Made by a program: the position numbers and the translations under genes | NCBI GenBank assembly: GCA_028551475.1 | Contig: CM052357.1 | Span: 23,726,451 to 23,790,450, forward strand | Length of the DNA stretch: 64,000 nt | Source of the DNA: Casuarina equisetifolia | Taxonomy: Eukaryota; Streptophyta; Magnoliopsida; Fagales; Casuarinaceae | Direction of reading: 5' to 3' | Shown: in pieces, positions 50,237 to 62,316 of the stretch | Numbering within the stretch: the first letter of the stretch is position 1 | Layout of the letters: each line of letters starts with the position of its first letter | The notes under the pieces: model-generated | What the model was told of the DNA's origin: nothing | Database searches by the model: none | Seen by the model: the letters and a program-made list of their open reading frames with translations, nothing else

Positions 50237-50674
50237 GATTGTGACATTTGCCTATCTTTTCCATAAGGCAACATGAGGTTTGCGGTCGAGAGATGCTTCC
50301 TCTTTGATTCTCTTTTTCTTACCACCTACTCCTTACATGGAGCTTGCGCGTTGGTGGTAAGAGGAGATTTTTTTTTTCCTCCTCTTTAAACTCTATATGT
50401 GTCTGTAGGCTTTTCCTTTACGTTTTGCGTTGTTTACTTGTGTGAACAATGAATGATATGATTTGAAAGAGACTTTGAAGTCACAGGATCCAATATAGAT
50501 AGTTAGATTTTAGCTTAAGCACAACATTCGATCAATATTGATCAAGAACTCTCTTCTTGATTATCTCAGTCTAACCTCCATAACTTGATTCCATGTATGG
50601 TGAAATTTGTTTCAACAAATGATGAATTGTTTTACAACCAAAAACTAAAGTGGAATATTATGCAATACAATACA

Positions 50675-51007
50675 TGTTCAGATATGTGGTTAGGAAGGCA
50701 ACCACATCACTGGTGGCTGCCCCGTCAGCTCAGCTACACACCATCACCAGCACCTACAGCACACGCAGCAGCTACTTCAGTAGCTGCTGTGAGTCATCTC
50801 AGGCGGCAGGAGGACGTGCGACGTGGGGAGACAAGACCTGAAGCCATTGTTGGTTTATGAAAATTTTCTCTTTAAATAGACATTGTATAGGATGCTTTAA
50901 GATTCACCACGGGATCATTCACTCGTCTTTATAATAGATTTGTAATAAGGTTTTTTGCCTCATAAATGAAATGAGCAGATTTATCCCTCCTTTCAAGCAT
51001 TTTGACA
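50675..51007 (+). repeat. Copia 5' LTR
   Basis: 333 bp, starts tgttcagatatg, ends cattttgaca directly before the primer site. Confidence 0.9.
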
Positions 51008-54000
51008 TGGTATCAAAGCTTAGGTTCTTACCGTGTTTTTTTTTCTCTGCAAATCAAGTTGAAAACTCATTCATTTCCATTCAATCCAAATCACTTCCAC
51101 TCAAAACCCACAAATTGGAGTTTTCTGGCTAATTTCTAGTTAAAACTAACCGTAAAATGCCCTTCAACGCTTTCTATCACAAACCGGACCGCATCTCGAC
51201 CCGACATTGCGTTTATTCCAGTGACCTAACCCAAAACAACGTAGTTTTGGTTCAACTCGTTTATCTTAAAATGACGACTAGAACGACGACGTATCATCGT
51301 TCTCTAATTTAGTGGAACAACACCATTCACTACTCGAAACAAGCATCTTCCAAAACGACACCGCTTAACTCGAATGACATTGTTGCCCAAACCTAGCAAC
51401 GACATCGTTTCACTCCCAAATGATGATGTCCTGCTCCCAACCCTCTACAACCAACAAGATGGCAAATCCCAGCCAATCAACACTGCGCTATGTGCCACCA
51501 CATCGAAGTGGAGATGACCGAATAGCATTTCACACCTACCAACGCGTTCCTCTACCCACTCCACTGCAACTAGAATTAGAAAATAGGGTCTAAACCCTAG
51601 ATTACTCCAACCCATTGTATCTGTTGCCCAAAGACACAAATTCGACGGTGTTGGTGGTGATTAAGCTTGAAGGTGCGGCGAATTATATAATGTGGAATGA
51701 GACGATGACAATCGCCTTCTTGATTAAGAACAAATTCGTCTTTGTGGACGGTTCCTTCACTATGTTGGAACCCAATTCTCTGACCTGAAAACAATGGAGG
51801 AGGTGCAATGACCTTTGTCGCAGGTGGATCTTGAATTCGATCGGCAACCACCTCCACAACGATCTCCTCTACACCAAAACGGTGGTAGAAATGTGGTCGG
51901 AGCTCCGTAGCTGGTATCAGCAAGTTGACCGGTCTAGGGTTTTTGACCTAACGACCGAATTATGCATAATTTGGCAAAGGGGAGACTCAATCTCAACCTA
52001 TTTAGGTCGATTGAAGCAACTGTGGAACGAATTTAACTCTTTGATCGAGCTAAAATGCCCCAGAATGACATCCTTCAAAGAATGGCAGGAGTACGAAGAA
52101 AAGATGAAGTTCTTCCAATTTATTCGGGGCCTTGATAACTATTTCTTGCCAATCAGAGAGTAGATTTTGATTATACAGCCCCCCTCGAACCTTTTACAAG
52201 CTTATTCAATCCTTTGCAAGGCCAAATACCGTCGGAGCTCATCAGGGAAGACGACCGGTGAACACACATTTGTTATGGTGAAAAATTGGGTCAACGTAAA
52301 AGGTCCAAGAGGCGGGTCAGGACTTGTTGCGGCGAGCACACCTATAGGGACGTCTCCCTTAAGCGCTGAACAACAGATCGTGGGAGACGCATCATTTATG
52401 CACCCCGTAGCAAATGACATGTCGTTTATGCTAAAGGCAGCGCGAAATGATAGGTCGTTTAGGGGCAAGTAAAATGACTGTTGTGCCCTTTGCAAAAAAA
52501 TGGCCATAAGAAAGAAGAATGCTACCATTTAGTGGGGCCCCAATGCGACTATTGCAAGGGATATGGCCATGAGAAAAATGAATGCTACAGGCTCTATGGT
52601 TTCCCACTAAGACACAAAAATTTCAGAGAAAAACCTAAGGCCAATCTCGTGACGAATGCTTCAAATCAAACCTTCATCATGAAGATGGATTTCCAGAAGT
52701 TCATGCAATTCCTAAACACTGATCAGGACAGTCACGCCCGCTTGGTAGGTACATCACATTCCTTAAATCAATGTTGGATAATTGATTCAGGTGCTAGTGA
52801 TCATATAATTGTCAATTTGCCATGCTTAAATTTGATTATGCCTTGTGCTTCTAAATCTAAGAAAGTTAAATTTCCAAATGATGATGGTGCATTGGTTACA
52901 CATATTGGAAACACCAACATATCTAAAACACTGAAATTGAACATAGTATTATATTCTCTTGATTTTAAGTTCAACCTCATTTCTACATCTAAATTTTTTC
53001 ATGAAAATAAATGTCGCATCATATTTTATGCTGAATTTTATGTCTTTCAGGACCTTTGGACGAATGAAGTCAAAGGCCTTGGTAGAGTTAGAAATGGCCT
53101 CTACTTTTTTGTTGCATGTCTAGATAAATGTATCACAACTCCTAGAACATGATTTATCTTTTATGTCGGCATGTAATATTTTAAATTCCAAACTTTGGCA
53201 TTGCAGACTTGGGCATATGTCTTATGCAAAATTTCAATATATTAATGATTTCAAATTTGCAAAATTCCCTCAACATAAGCCTTGTATGATTTGTCCACTT
53301 GTAAAACAAACTCGCAATTTCTTTCCTACGCGTGATCATACCGCGCAACAGATTTTTGATCTAATTCATGTAGATGTCTGGGGACCCTATAAAATCCCTA
53401 ATCATGATGGGTCACGATATTTCCTCACATTAGTCAATAATTTTTCATGAGGAACTTGGACATTTCTGATGAAAGCCAAGAGTGAAACTCATTCACGATT
53501 AGAGGAATTCCTCATCCTGGTAAAAAACCAATTTGACATTGAAGTCAAATGCATTAAAACTGATAATGCACTTGATTTTTTCAATCATCACACAAAGCAA
53601 CTGTTCATATCATGTGACATTTGACACGAAAGCTCATGTGTGCACACACCCCAACAGAACGGTGTGGTAGAGCGTAAACATTGTCACATCTTGGATGTTA
53701 CGCGAGCTCTGAAATTCTAGTGCTCAATCCCTGACAAATTCTGAGGGGAGTACTTACTCACTGCTACTCATCTCATCAATAGGATGCCTTCTACAGCTTT
53801 AGGTGGAGTCACACCATTCGAAAAACTTTTTGAAAAATCACCAAAATTCTCACACCTTCGAGTTTTTGGATGTTTGTGTCATGCCACCACAATAGGACCA
53901 AAAGACAAGTTTGCCCGTAAGCAATCCCTTGCATTTTTATGGGATACGCTCATGGTCAGAAGGGTTACAGATTATATGACCCTGAAAAAAACAAATTTTT

Positions 54001-56070
54001 TATGAGTCAAGACGTGAAATTCTATGAGGATATCTTCCCATTTTCACAAGTAAGGGCCAAATCACATTCTACCATGCAGGCTCCTTTGACGAAGCTCATT
54101 CCAGAGGATCTAAGAATGCATGATAATGAGGCACCCCCCCTGATCACACTTATACATGGCCCACTCCCACTGATTCCATGAACCACCAACCAAACACATC
54201 ATCCTTGCTAGAATCAGCTTGTATGTCTATACCACCACTGCCTTCAGCAGACCCACTAGACATATTCTCAGATGATGAGATTACGCTCACATCAGAGGCC
54301 TCACCCAAGCCACAACCACAAATAACCCCCAGACACTCCACTAGAAACACCATACCTCCCTGATGGTCAAAAGATTATGTATGCCTTACCATTCATATAG
54401 TAGAAACAGAATCATTGACCAACCCTCTTTCAACCTACATCTCATACAACCATTTGCCATTGGATAACTAGCATTTCATTGCATCCATATCTATTGATAC
54501 CGAACCAATGCACCACCATGAGGTAGTTGACAATCCTAAGTGGCAAGAAGCCATGGAACAAAAGATTAAGGCATTGGAGGCAAATGATACACGGGAGCTA
54601 GTGGACCTACCTCTGGGTAGAAAACCCATTGGGTGTAAATGGGTATACAAGATCAAGTACAAGGCTAATGGGTCAATGAAAAGATATAAAGCAAGATTGG
54701 TAGCAAAAGGATATAGTTAAAAGGAAGGAGTGGACTACCATGAGATCTTCACTCCAGTGGTAAAACACATCATCATTTTGTGTGCTCTCTCCTTAACAGA
54801 CTAGAATAGATGGGACATCCACCAAATGGATGTGAACAATGCATTCCGCAAGGAGATTTGGATGAAAAGGTCTACATGCGACCTCTACTAGGAGACCCTG
54901 CAGAGAGCAGCGGGAAGGTTTGCAAGTTGAAAAAGTCTATTTACGAAATCAAGCAAGTAGCCAAACAATGGTATGAGAAGTTCACAGAAGCATTTCTCAC
55001 AGTTGGCTACAAGAACTTTATGTATGACACCTCGTTATTCGTCCAACAAAAAGGTAACTTCATTGTCATTCTCATGATTTATATAGATGATATACTCATT
55101 CCAGGCAGTGACGTAGAAGAGATACAAGAGTTGAAAAAATACCTACATTCTATTTTTCATATTAAGGATTTGGGAGATCTCAAGTACTTTCTTGGGATTG
55201 AGGTCTTTAAAGATGATAAAGGCATTCACTTGAATCAATGAAAATACATTCTTAAGATGATTGACGAGATGAGAACTAAACCAGTTGACAACCCCATGGA
55301 CACCAACTTAACGTTGACGACATTTAAATATGATCAGGGAGTTGAGGTGCCTTAAGATGATGACCCCCTTTTGAGTGAACCGCTCAAATATTAGCAACTC
55401 ATAGGGAAGTTGAACTATCTCATAGTCACCAGACCTAACATCTCCTACACTGTGCACAACCTGGCCCAATTCATGCATTCACCCAAAAAGTCTCACTGGG
55501 AAACAACTACTAGAATGGTAAAATACTTGAAGAGTTGCTCGGGTACAAGTTTACACATCCCTACTTCAAAGGGTTATGAGATAAGAGCTTATTGCGACTC
55601 AAATTACACCACTTACAAGGTTGAGAGAAAGTTAATTATAAGTTTTTGTATAATGCTTGGAGACACTCTCATATCTTGGAAAAGTAAGAAACAAGCAGTA
55701 ATATCTCTCTCCTCTACAGAAGCAGAGTATCAAGCTATGACCTACACATCACGGGAGATCATTTGGTTACTAGGCCTTTTCGAAGATATGGGAATCACAG
55801 TCCCACAACCAGTAACTCTGTTTTGTGATAATAAGGCTGCAATGGGGCTATCGGCAAATCTCATGGTAACTCAACACACCAAACATATAGATGTGGATTT
55901 TCACTTCATCAAGGAAAAGATAAAGTGTGGCTTTATCAAAACACACCATGTTAGGACCAGAGATCAACTAGCGGATGTATTCATGAAGGCTCTGGGAGCA
56001 AACCAGCATGCACATCTCCTTGGCAAGCTAAATGTTATTAATTCTTATTGACCTTCAGCTTGAAGGGGGA

Positions 56071-56433
56071 TGTTCAGATTTGTGATTAGGAGGGCAGCCA
56101 TGTCACTAGTGGCTGCCCCGTCAACTCAGCTACATAACAATTGCCTCAATAGCTACTGTAAGAGGTTCCATCACCAGCACCTATAACACGCGCAACAACT
56201 ACTGAAATAGCTGCTGTGAGTCATCTTAGGCAATAGGAGGACATGCGATGTGGGGAGACAAGACCTGGAGCAGTTGTTGGTTTATAAAATTTTCTCTTTA
56301 AATAGACATTGTATAGGATGCTTTAAAATTCACCACGGGATCTTTCACTTGTCTTTGTAATAGATTTGTAAGAGAGTTTTTTGCTTCATAAATGAAATTA
56401 GCAGATTTATCCCTCCTTTCAAGCATTTTGACA
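56071..56433 (+). repeat. Copia 3' LTR
   Basis: 363 bp, starts tgttcagatttg, ends cattttgaca followed by the ataca target repeat. Confidence 0.9.
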
Positions 56434-56773
56434 ATACAAGACTACATGAAATTTGAAGGCAAGTTAAAGTTTACAGATGCCCTGTTTTACTTTGCAATTA
56501 GTAATAATTAACTTAAACAATTTACCATGTCTACTTATCATTTGCGTTGTGTTGATAATCTTTTAGCTCTCTTACATTATCTTTTCTTTAATATTTCTTC
56601 TCCAAAACTATGTGTGATTATTATCCTAGTTAGGTGATAAAATGGAGAAGTTAGTTAATGCAAGAGACGCAGGAAAATTGTCTGGAGTTGTTACCGCAAA
56701 ACAAAAGATACGCCGGCCTTTGATGGGAGGGCGAAGGGCATCTAAATCACTGCCCCTAGGGGCACACCACTAA

Positions 56774-58011
56774 AAGGAACTCCCTGAATTTCATAGATCG
56801 GATATATGTGTTCGACATTTATTGATGTGGTGAAAATGTCAGTTCCACATCAAGTATCGAATAAATTTGTTTCCAAAGACCCATGATTCTTCTTTATATA
56901 GTGAAGGCAACAACTATTGGATGCCAAGAACTTGACTCCTGAAGTAATGCTACGGCCTTAAATCAAAAGCATGAAATTGACTCCAGAAAACATTCTTGGA
57001 CAATCTCAAAGGGTGGCTATTTAGTTTAATTTTAGATGACGATTTTTCAACTTAATTCGCTTAAAGAAAAAACAGTAGACGAAGAAAATGAGACTTTCTG
57101 AAAAAATGGAAATAGGAAACTGACCTTAGACCATCTCGTTACCAAAAACAGCTATGATGTATCAACTTCACACGGCAAAGGAAGCAGAAGAAAAATGAGA
57201 GAGAGAGACAGAGAACGTACCTAGGCAGGAATATTGATAATATGCAATAACTGAGATTTCTAGTATACCAATAACTTAGGCAAGGAAAAATGATGAGAAT
57301 TAATTTATAAGTGATGAAATCATAATGATCTAGTTAGTGATGAGATTTTGTACTAGAAGTTAGTTGTAATACTATTTTAGAAATGATTCAACTTCCTATC
57401 TTTGTAATAGAACTTAGTTCAAATGTAACACCTTATCATGAGTTATGTCCTAGTGATTTCATTCTATTATTTGATATTGCTCATAAATTGAGTGTTCATA
57501 ATTATCCTATGCTTGGAAGAGCAGATATGTCAAAAATGATGATTATCCCAAGTCTCTATCATTTTGACTTGATCTTTCTTTTTTTTTTTAATCCATTTTG
57601 GTATCTCCTTCCCTAAAGTTGTTTTTCTCAAACAATGATTAACATGCAGTGGTTCAATCACACTACTCCATCAACATTCATCGAGAATATTCTTCTTAGT
57701 ACAACAATCTAACCTCCATTGCTTGATATTGTATATAGTGAAATCTGTGGTGGCAAAAGATTAATCGCCATAAAACCAAAAATTGTAGTAGAAAATGATG
57801 CAATGCTATACAATACTACATAAAGTCTTAAAGGCTAGTTAAAACTGTGGATGCATGATTTACTTTACGAGCGGCACAATGATAAACTTAAAACATTGTA
57901 TCATGTCTACTTTCCAATTGCATTTTTGATGATCTTTAAACCTCCAGTCTCATATATTTTTTCTTTAATTGTTTCTTCTTGGAAATTTACGATGATGACT
58001 ATCCTAATTAG
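56774..58011. other. Flank between gene 6 and the next orphan exon
   Basis: 56780-57090 matches the 3' flank of gene 2. A junction near 57235 (ggcaggaatattgataat) joins this to sequence typical of peptide-gene introns (57290-57990, like 31100-31890 in gene 3). The promoter and first exon that should lie between are missing. Confidence 0.5.
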
Positions 58012-58196
58012 GTCAGAAGATGGAGAAGTTAGTTCATACAAGAGATGCAAGAGCATTATCTGGAGCTGTAACTGTAAAACATAAGGGAGGCCGATCTTTG
58101 CCCTCGGTACACCAATTGCAAGTACGAGATCCTAAACCACCGCCCCAAAGTCCTAAAGCACCTCGAGGGCATCATCCAATAAAAGGCATTTCCTGA
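58012..58196 (+). pseudogene. Orphan exon 2 of the peptide family with an extended tail
   Basis: Preceded by a family acceptor (cctaattag) and an intron-like flank, but no first exon. The frame is fully open for 60 residues: QKMEKLVHTRDARALSGA, then KHKGGRSLPSVHQLQVRD, ending PKPPPQSPKAPRGHHPIKG and two more residues before TGA. The usual stop after the tip is not used, so the tail is longer than in sisters. Without a signal sequence it should not be secreted unless spliced to a distant first exon, for example that of gene 6 at 50273, which would skip the gene 6 exon 2. Called a pseudogene for lack of its own start. Confidence 0.55.
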
Positions 58197-59094
58197 ATTT
58201 CCTATATTAGATATATGTTTCAGACATCTCTTGATGTGGAAAACATGTAAAAAAATCATAATAGTATTTTCTCTGAACGTTAGTTCGACATCAACTATTG
58301 AATAAATGGGTTTTAGAAGACCCATGATTCTCCTTTATATTAAGAAAGCATTAACTATTGGATGCAACGAATTTGACTCCGGAAGTAATGCTTATGACCT
58401 TCAATTAGAAGTATAAAATTTGAAACTATTGGAGCACCAGTACTACCATTACCTATATATTTTGTATTAGTGATCTCAGTAACTTCACTTGGAAAATATC
58501 AACTGTTGGTGTTTGAAAAATAAAACTAAGACTCCCAGACAACAAATCACAAGCAACAACGAGGAAAACAGAGGATACGCCTTAGTATAGGACCACAACA
58601 GAGAGAGATTGCAAGGATACAATAATCTCAAAGAAACAGCAAGTCTATACAGCAGCATAATGGAAAAAATTGAACATAAAATATTTCCAATCAACTTCAA
58701 AAACGAACGATTACGGAGTTGTCCTTAGTTGATACTCACGGGTCAAAAGGGACAAAATATTCATATGCTTTGTGCCGGTTGCAGTTACATATAAGTATTT
58801 AGTTGATTAAATATATGTTTATGCGATTCATGTTAACTATTCTTAAACAGACATTTGGTTGATTGTTGGTGCAATAACTTTATAAGTTATGTAACATTCT
58901 TGGCTCTCCAAGAATATTGAGAATAATACTTGAAGATTATTAGAGAACAATTGCATTTCTAGGCAGCTACACAAGTAATCAAATTGTATATCATTATTGT
59001 TTAGCTTGTAAACATAGTGATTGAAGTTAACTTATACCTTTTTGCAATCCCTTATATTAGAACTTTTTTTTTTCTCTTGAAAAAACAGATTGCG
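58197..59094. other. Intergenic region
   Basis: 3' flank of the orphan exon (gacatctcttgatgtgg, candidate gaataaatgg near 58300), then unmatched AT-rich DNA. No gene seen. Confidence 0.45.
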
Positions 59095-59375
59095 ATTGGT
59101 GTGTGTGACACCTGGATTGTAGGTTGCGTAGCGTTCGTGTCACAAGCACATAGCCTCAGGTTGTGAGGAATTTGGATCGTGGTAGCATACACCTTCATAG
59201 ACATTTGAAGGTGTTACTCTCAATGCATAATACAAGTAGGACTCTCCTTAATTGCTTTGATTAAAATAGAAGTGCATGTAAACTCTGTATGTCTTTGTCT
59301 TCCTCTCTCTCTTCATCCCTTATTTGTGAATGTTTTACATTCCGATTTATCATTGAATTGTCTTTTATTCAACAG
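59095..59375 (+). repeat. LTR-like fragment (possible Copia solo LTR), copy 3
   Basis: Diverged third copy of 9740-10045, within the third copy of the segmental repeat. Fossil. Confidence 0.35.
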
Positions 59376-59415
59376 CAATAGATTTAATATGCATCACACA
59401 GGCGGAGGAAGCAGC

Positions 59416-60254
59416 ATGGCTTTGACCACCATGACGATCGGAATCATTCCTTCGGGATTGCAACAACATCTTCGAACTTCCAGATTAGGCAACCAAATAC
59501 ATTCATTTCTTTCTATGATGTTTTTCTGAAACCAAACAGTTCATTAAGATGTAGTATTTTCGCATAACAAGAAACCTCAGCAGTTGATCTACTTATTTTC
59601 AACAGCAGTTATGTGTAACAAGTTGCCGCAGTCGTGTTCTAGCATATGGAAGCTCAACATTCATCGAATTCCGTAACGTTCAGTAACATCTATATATGAG
59701 GTCATTTTTTCCTAGTAACTCCACTGGGAAAGGTCTTACATGTTTCCTAGACAGATATCTGCATTTAGTTCAGATTTAGAGGCATTATGACGTTGGATAA
59801 TGCAAAGATAGTTACAGGAAAGAGTGGAGATTACTGAGGATGAGACACAAAAAGTATTCGACCGGATTTTGACAAATTTGGCTCGCACGGCACCACCGGT
59901 TCCTGGATTTCGCAGGCAAAAAGGAGACCAGGAATTCTAACACTATTTCCTTTTGCCGGCACACAATTGCGACTCAAGGAGAAACGTCACAGGTACCAAA
60001 AGGCTTCCATCTACAGATAATTGGTGAGGAGCGTATCACGAAGTTTGTCATACAAGCAATTCTTAACTCAACCATGGCTGATTTTGTGAAGAAGTAAAAT
60101 CTGAATGTGAAGGAGAATAAAATTAGCACAATCCAGACAGCAGAAGAACTAAAAGTCGTCGTTTGCTCAAGAAAGAGAATTTGGATTCGACGTAATAATT
60201 GAGCTGGAAATTCAGGAACGGAGACATCGACTTGAATCTCTAAATTTGAAGTGA
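59416..60254 (+). pseudogene. Pseudogene of a trigger-factor N-domain protein (probably plastid-targeted)
   Basis: An island with no partner in the other two copies of the segmental repeat. Three stretches in three different plus-strand frames match, in order, the ribosome-binding N-domain of trigger factor as found in a small plant protein family: VEITEDETQKV then FDRILTNLARTAPPVPGFRR (59824-59920), VPKGFHLQIIGEERITKF then VIQAILNSTMADFVKK (59993-60098), and REFGFDVIIELE (60174-60209, frame ends 60254). Upstream, ATG 59416 opens MALTTMTIGIIPSGLQQHLR, a plausible plastid transit start. Trigger factor is a chaperone for nascent chains. At least two frameshifts and several stops make it a pseudogene. 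The compact layout suggests either an intron-poor retrocopy or a decayed gene fragment. The family call rests on remembered sequence. Confidence 0.6.
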
Positions 60255-60589
60255 TGGTAGGACCTTCACGGAATAGCAAACCCTTTCATTATTCCCTTTT
60301 ACTCGTTCAAGACTTTCTACACTCGTAATTGTTGTGATAGGTGAAGAATACAATCCTGAGACGATCTGAACTATTGGAATTCAAGTATTTCAGTTTACAG
60401 ATCATACTGAAGGTAATGTCAGCCTCAAACTATATTTCTTTTGGAAGAGAAGCGACGAAAAGAAAACATTTAGTTCTCCTTCATCCGCGGAGATCAAGGA
60501 CTTCAATCTTCTTTGAGCTAAAGTATGACGTTCTTTTGTGAATGTTAGTAATTAATTTTATATGTCATACGAACTAGCTTAAATTAAAA

Positions 60590-60830
60590 GATCCAATATA
60601 CATATATATATATACACACACATCGTACACATGAAAATAAAAGTAAAGAAAAGAAAAAAGAAAAATCAACAAATACCACAACCTAATCAAAACCGCTTTT
60701 TATGTTGCCCATAGACTAACATTCACATATTCTAAGCACAAAAGACCAATATATTGGCACAATGAAACACAATTCGGATTACATGCCTCGTCTCAAGCAT
60801 GGGGAAGCATTTCTCACGGAAACCCAATCC
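60590..60830. repeat. Third copy of the segmental repeat, right part
   Basis: Matches 10080-10320 (cacaaaagaccaatatattg, then a ctcaagc-tgggg-aagcatttctc run). Together with 59095-59395 it brackets the trigger-factor pseudogene, which sits where copies 1 and 2 have only a short AT repeat. Confidence 0.6.
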
Positions 60831-61854
60831 AAGGAGACTTGAAACCTCCATTCCGATACCATGTTGGAAGGCCAACTAGTTTATATAGAAAGCAAGGAAC
60901 AAGTTTCATAATGAACACAAATTGAATTACAGTATAGCACTCTTTCCTAATGTGGTTTTTCTGTAACAACAGAAGGGTTTCCAATTGCTATCTTGACAAC
61001 CCTTTTGAGAGAATGTCTACCACTTGATCTTTTGTGTCACAATGCTCCGTCTTGATCTCCTCCTTACTCAATGCTTTTCTTAGTAAGTGATAGTTGATGG
61101 CTATATATGCTTGTACCGTGTGAAACACCGGATTCTTAGCCGTTTAGATTGCTGATTTGCTATTTCACAAGATTCTTTCCCATCGGTAACTGAAGCATTA
61201 CATGTTTGTCATCGTTTAATACATCCAACAACTCTCGGTCTTCGCTGCAGACCCCCTTTAGCAGATCAGCGAGTTTCGCAGTATGCCAAAAACTCACGCC
61301 GCAATTTAAGACTGGGACTATTTCCTCTGTACGCCATGACTTTTGTTTGCTTTTAATGTACTTCTTAAATAAAGAATGGATGACATGAAGAAATTAAGGT
61401 TGTTTTCAGCAACATATACTTTCCCCCCCCCCCCAAAAAAAAAAAAGAAAAAGAAAAAGAAAATACATGCTAGCTTCTTGTCGGCTCTAGTTCAAACACA
61501 GAACAGGAAACTCTTAGTACCCGCCGGCGTCTGGTGACTAAATCTTGGTACCCGGCTCTGGCTTCTTGTCTTGTGGCCTTTCAGTTTGAAATAAAATCAA
61601 TAGATATGGGCACTACAACTCATGACTAAGCCTTCAACACGAAAGCTACGATTATCCGAATTGCATTGATGATCTCATATTATTTCATTGGCATATGTTT
61701 TCCAAATTGACCGTCACTAACAGCAAAAGCTCTACATTTTTGACTCGGTAAAGGAAAAAAACCAAAAGTTGGTAGGTATGAAATTGCATGGAAACATTCA
61801 AATGAGAAAGCTTATTCATTACTTATTGTATTTGGCAGTCTTGCGAAAGGCAAC

Positions 61855-61900
61855 GTGAGATTTGAGGTCAAGAGATGCTTCCGCCTTGACATAATGTTAA
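61855..61900 (+). pseudogene. Decayed first exon of the peptide family
   Basis: caacgtgagatttgaggtcaa has GTG where sisters have ATG; the text then reads RFEVKRCFRLDIM and leaves the family sequence. Parallel to the remnant at 40178, with matching flanks on both sides, so one old decayed unit was duplicated. Confidence 0.5.
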
Positions 61901-62232
61901 ATTTGGATCTCAGGTTATGATATAAATTTTATAAATTTACACTGCAGAAGACATAACGGTACAAACAACAAGAACATCGAGGGTTTTATTTGGTGTAGAA
62001 TAAACCAATTTTTACCGTTTTTACAGAAACAATTCTCGAGTATTTCATATTATATAAGAGCCAACAAAGGGCAAATTTGGTTTTGGGTTTTCCCAAACGA
62101 TCAGTAGAGTACAAAGGGAAGGCCGACCTTTCTAATTGTTCAGTTTGAAACTATTGCGGCACCATTACCACCATAGAAAGCCGCTGTGGATACGACCTTA
62201 AAAACCCAACCTACTAGCTCCGGTACATGAGG

Positions 62233-62235
<3 letters not shown>

Positions 62236-62313
<78 letters not shown>
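62236..62313 (+). repeat. CT microsatellite, about 39 units
   Basis: An uninterrupted CT tract of about 78 bp followed by short gatcact repeats. The array spacer is broken off just before it. Confidence 0.95.

Positions 62314-62316
<3 letters not shown>

Larger units (their letters stand above)
50675..56433 (+). mobile_element. Ty1/Copia LTR retrotransposon inside the intron of gene 6, broken
   Basis: Plus-strand element flanked by a perfect target repeat ataca (50670-50674 and 56434-56438). LTRs are 333 bp (50675-51007) and 363 bp (56071-56433), TG...CA. The size gap comes from about 30 extra bases near the start of the right LTR. Primer site tggtatcaaagcttagg follows the left LTR, and a gaaggggga purine tract precedes the right. 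Parts: gag about 51620-52480, CCHC knuckles about 52480-52600 (CDYCKGYGHEKNEC), protease about 52780 (WIIDSGASDHI), integrase about 53160-53810, reverse transcriptase about 54500-55240 (YIDDIL), RNase H about 55410-56050 (SSTEAEYQA, FCDNKAAM). LTRs differ by roughly 10% by eye, so it is fairly old. Broken, with several breaks. Confidence 0.92.
50273..56773 (+). pseudogene. Peptide gene 6: family copy split by a Copia element
   Basis: The sister of peptide gene 2. Exon 1 (50273-50356) begins MRFAVERCFLFDSLFLTT but lacks one base in the accacctac stretch, where sisters have accaccctac, so the frame shifts before the donor. Exon 2 (56634-56773) opens GDKMEKLVNARDAGKLSG and ends RRASKSLPLGAHH, having lost the whole polyproline tail. 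A 5.8-kb Copia element sits in the intron, between sequences that are continuous in gene 2 (gcaatacaatacaagcctac near 26860). Frameshift, lost tail and intron insertion together make this a pseudogene. The order of these events is not known. Confidence 0.65.

Noticed and set aside
51597-51923. 108-aa minus-strand frame in the second Copia element
   Set aside because: Antisense to the gag region, with no independent support.
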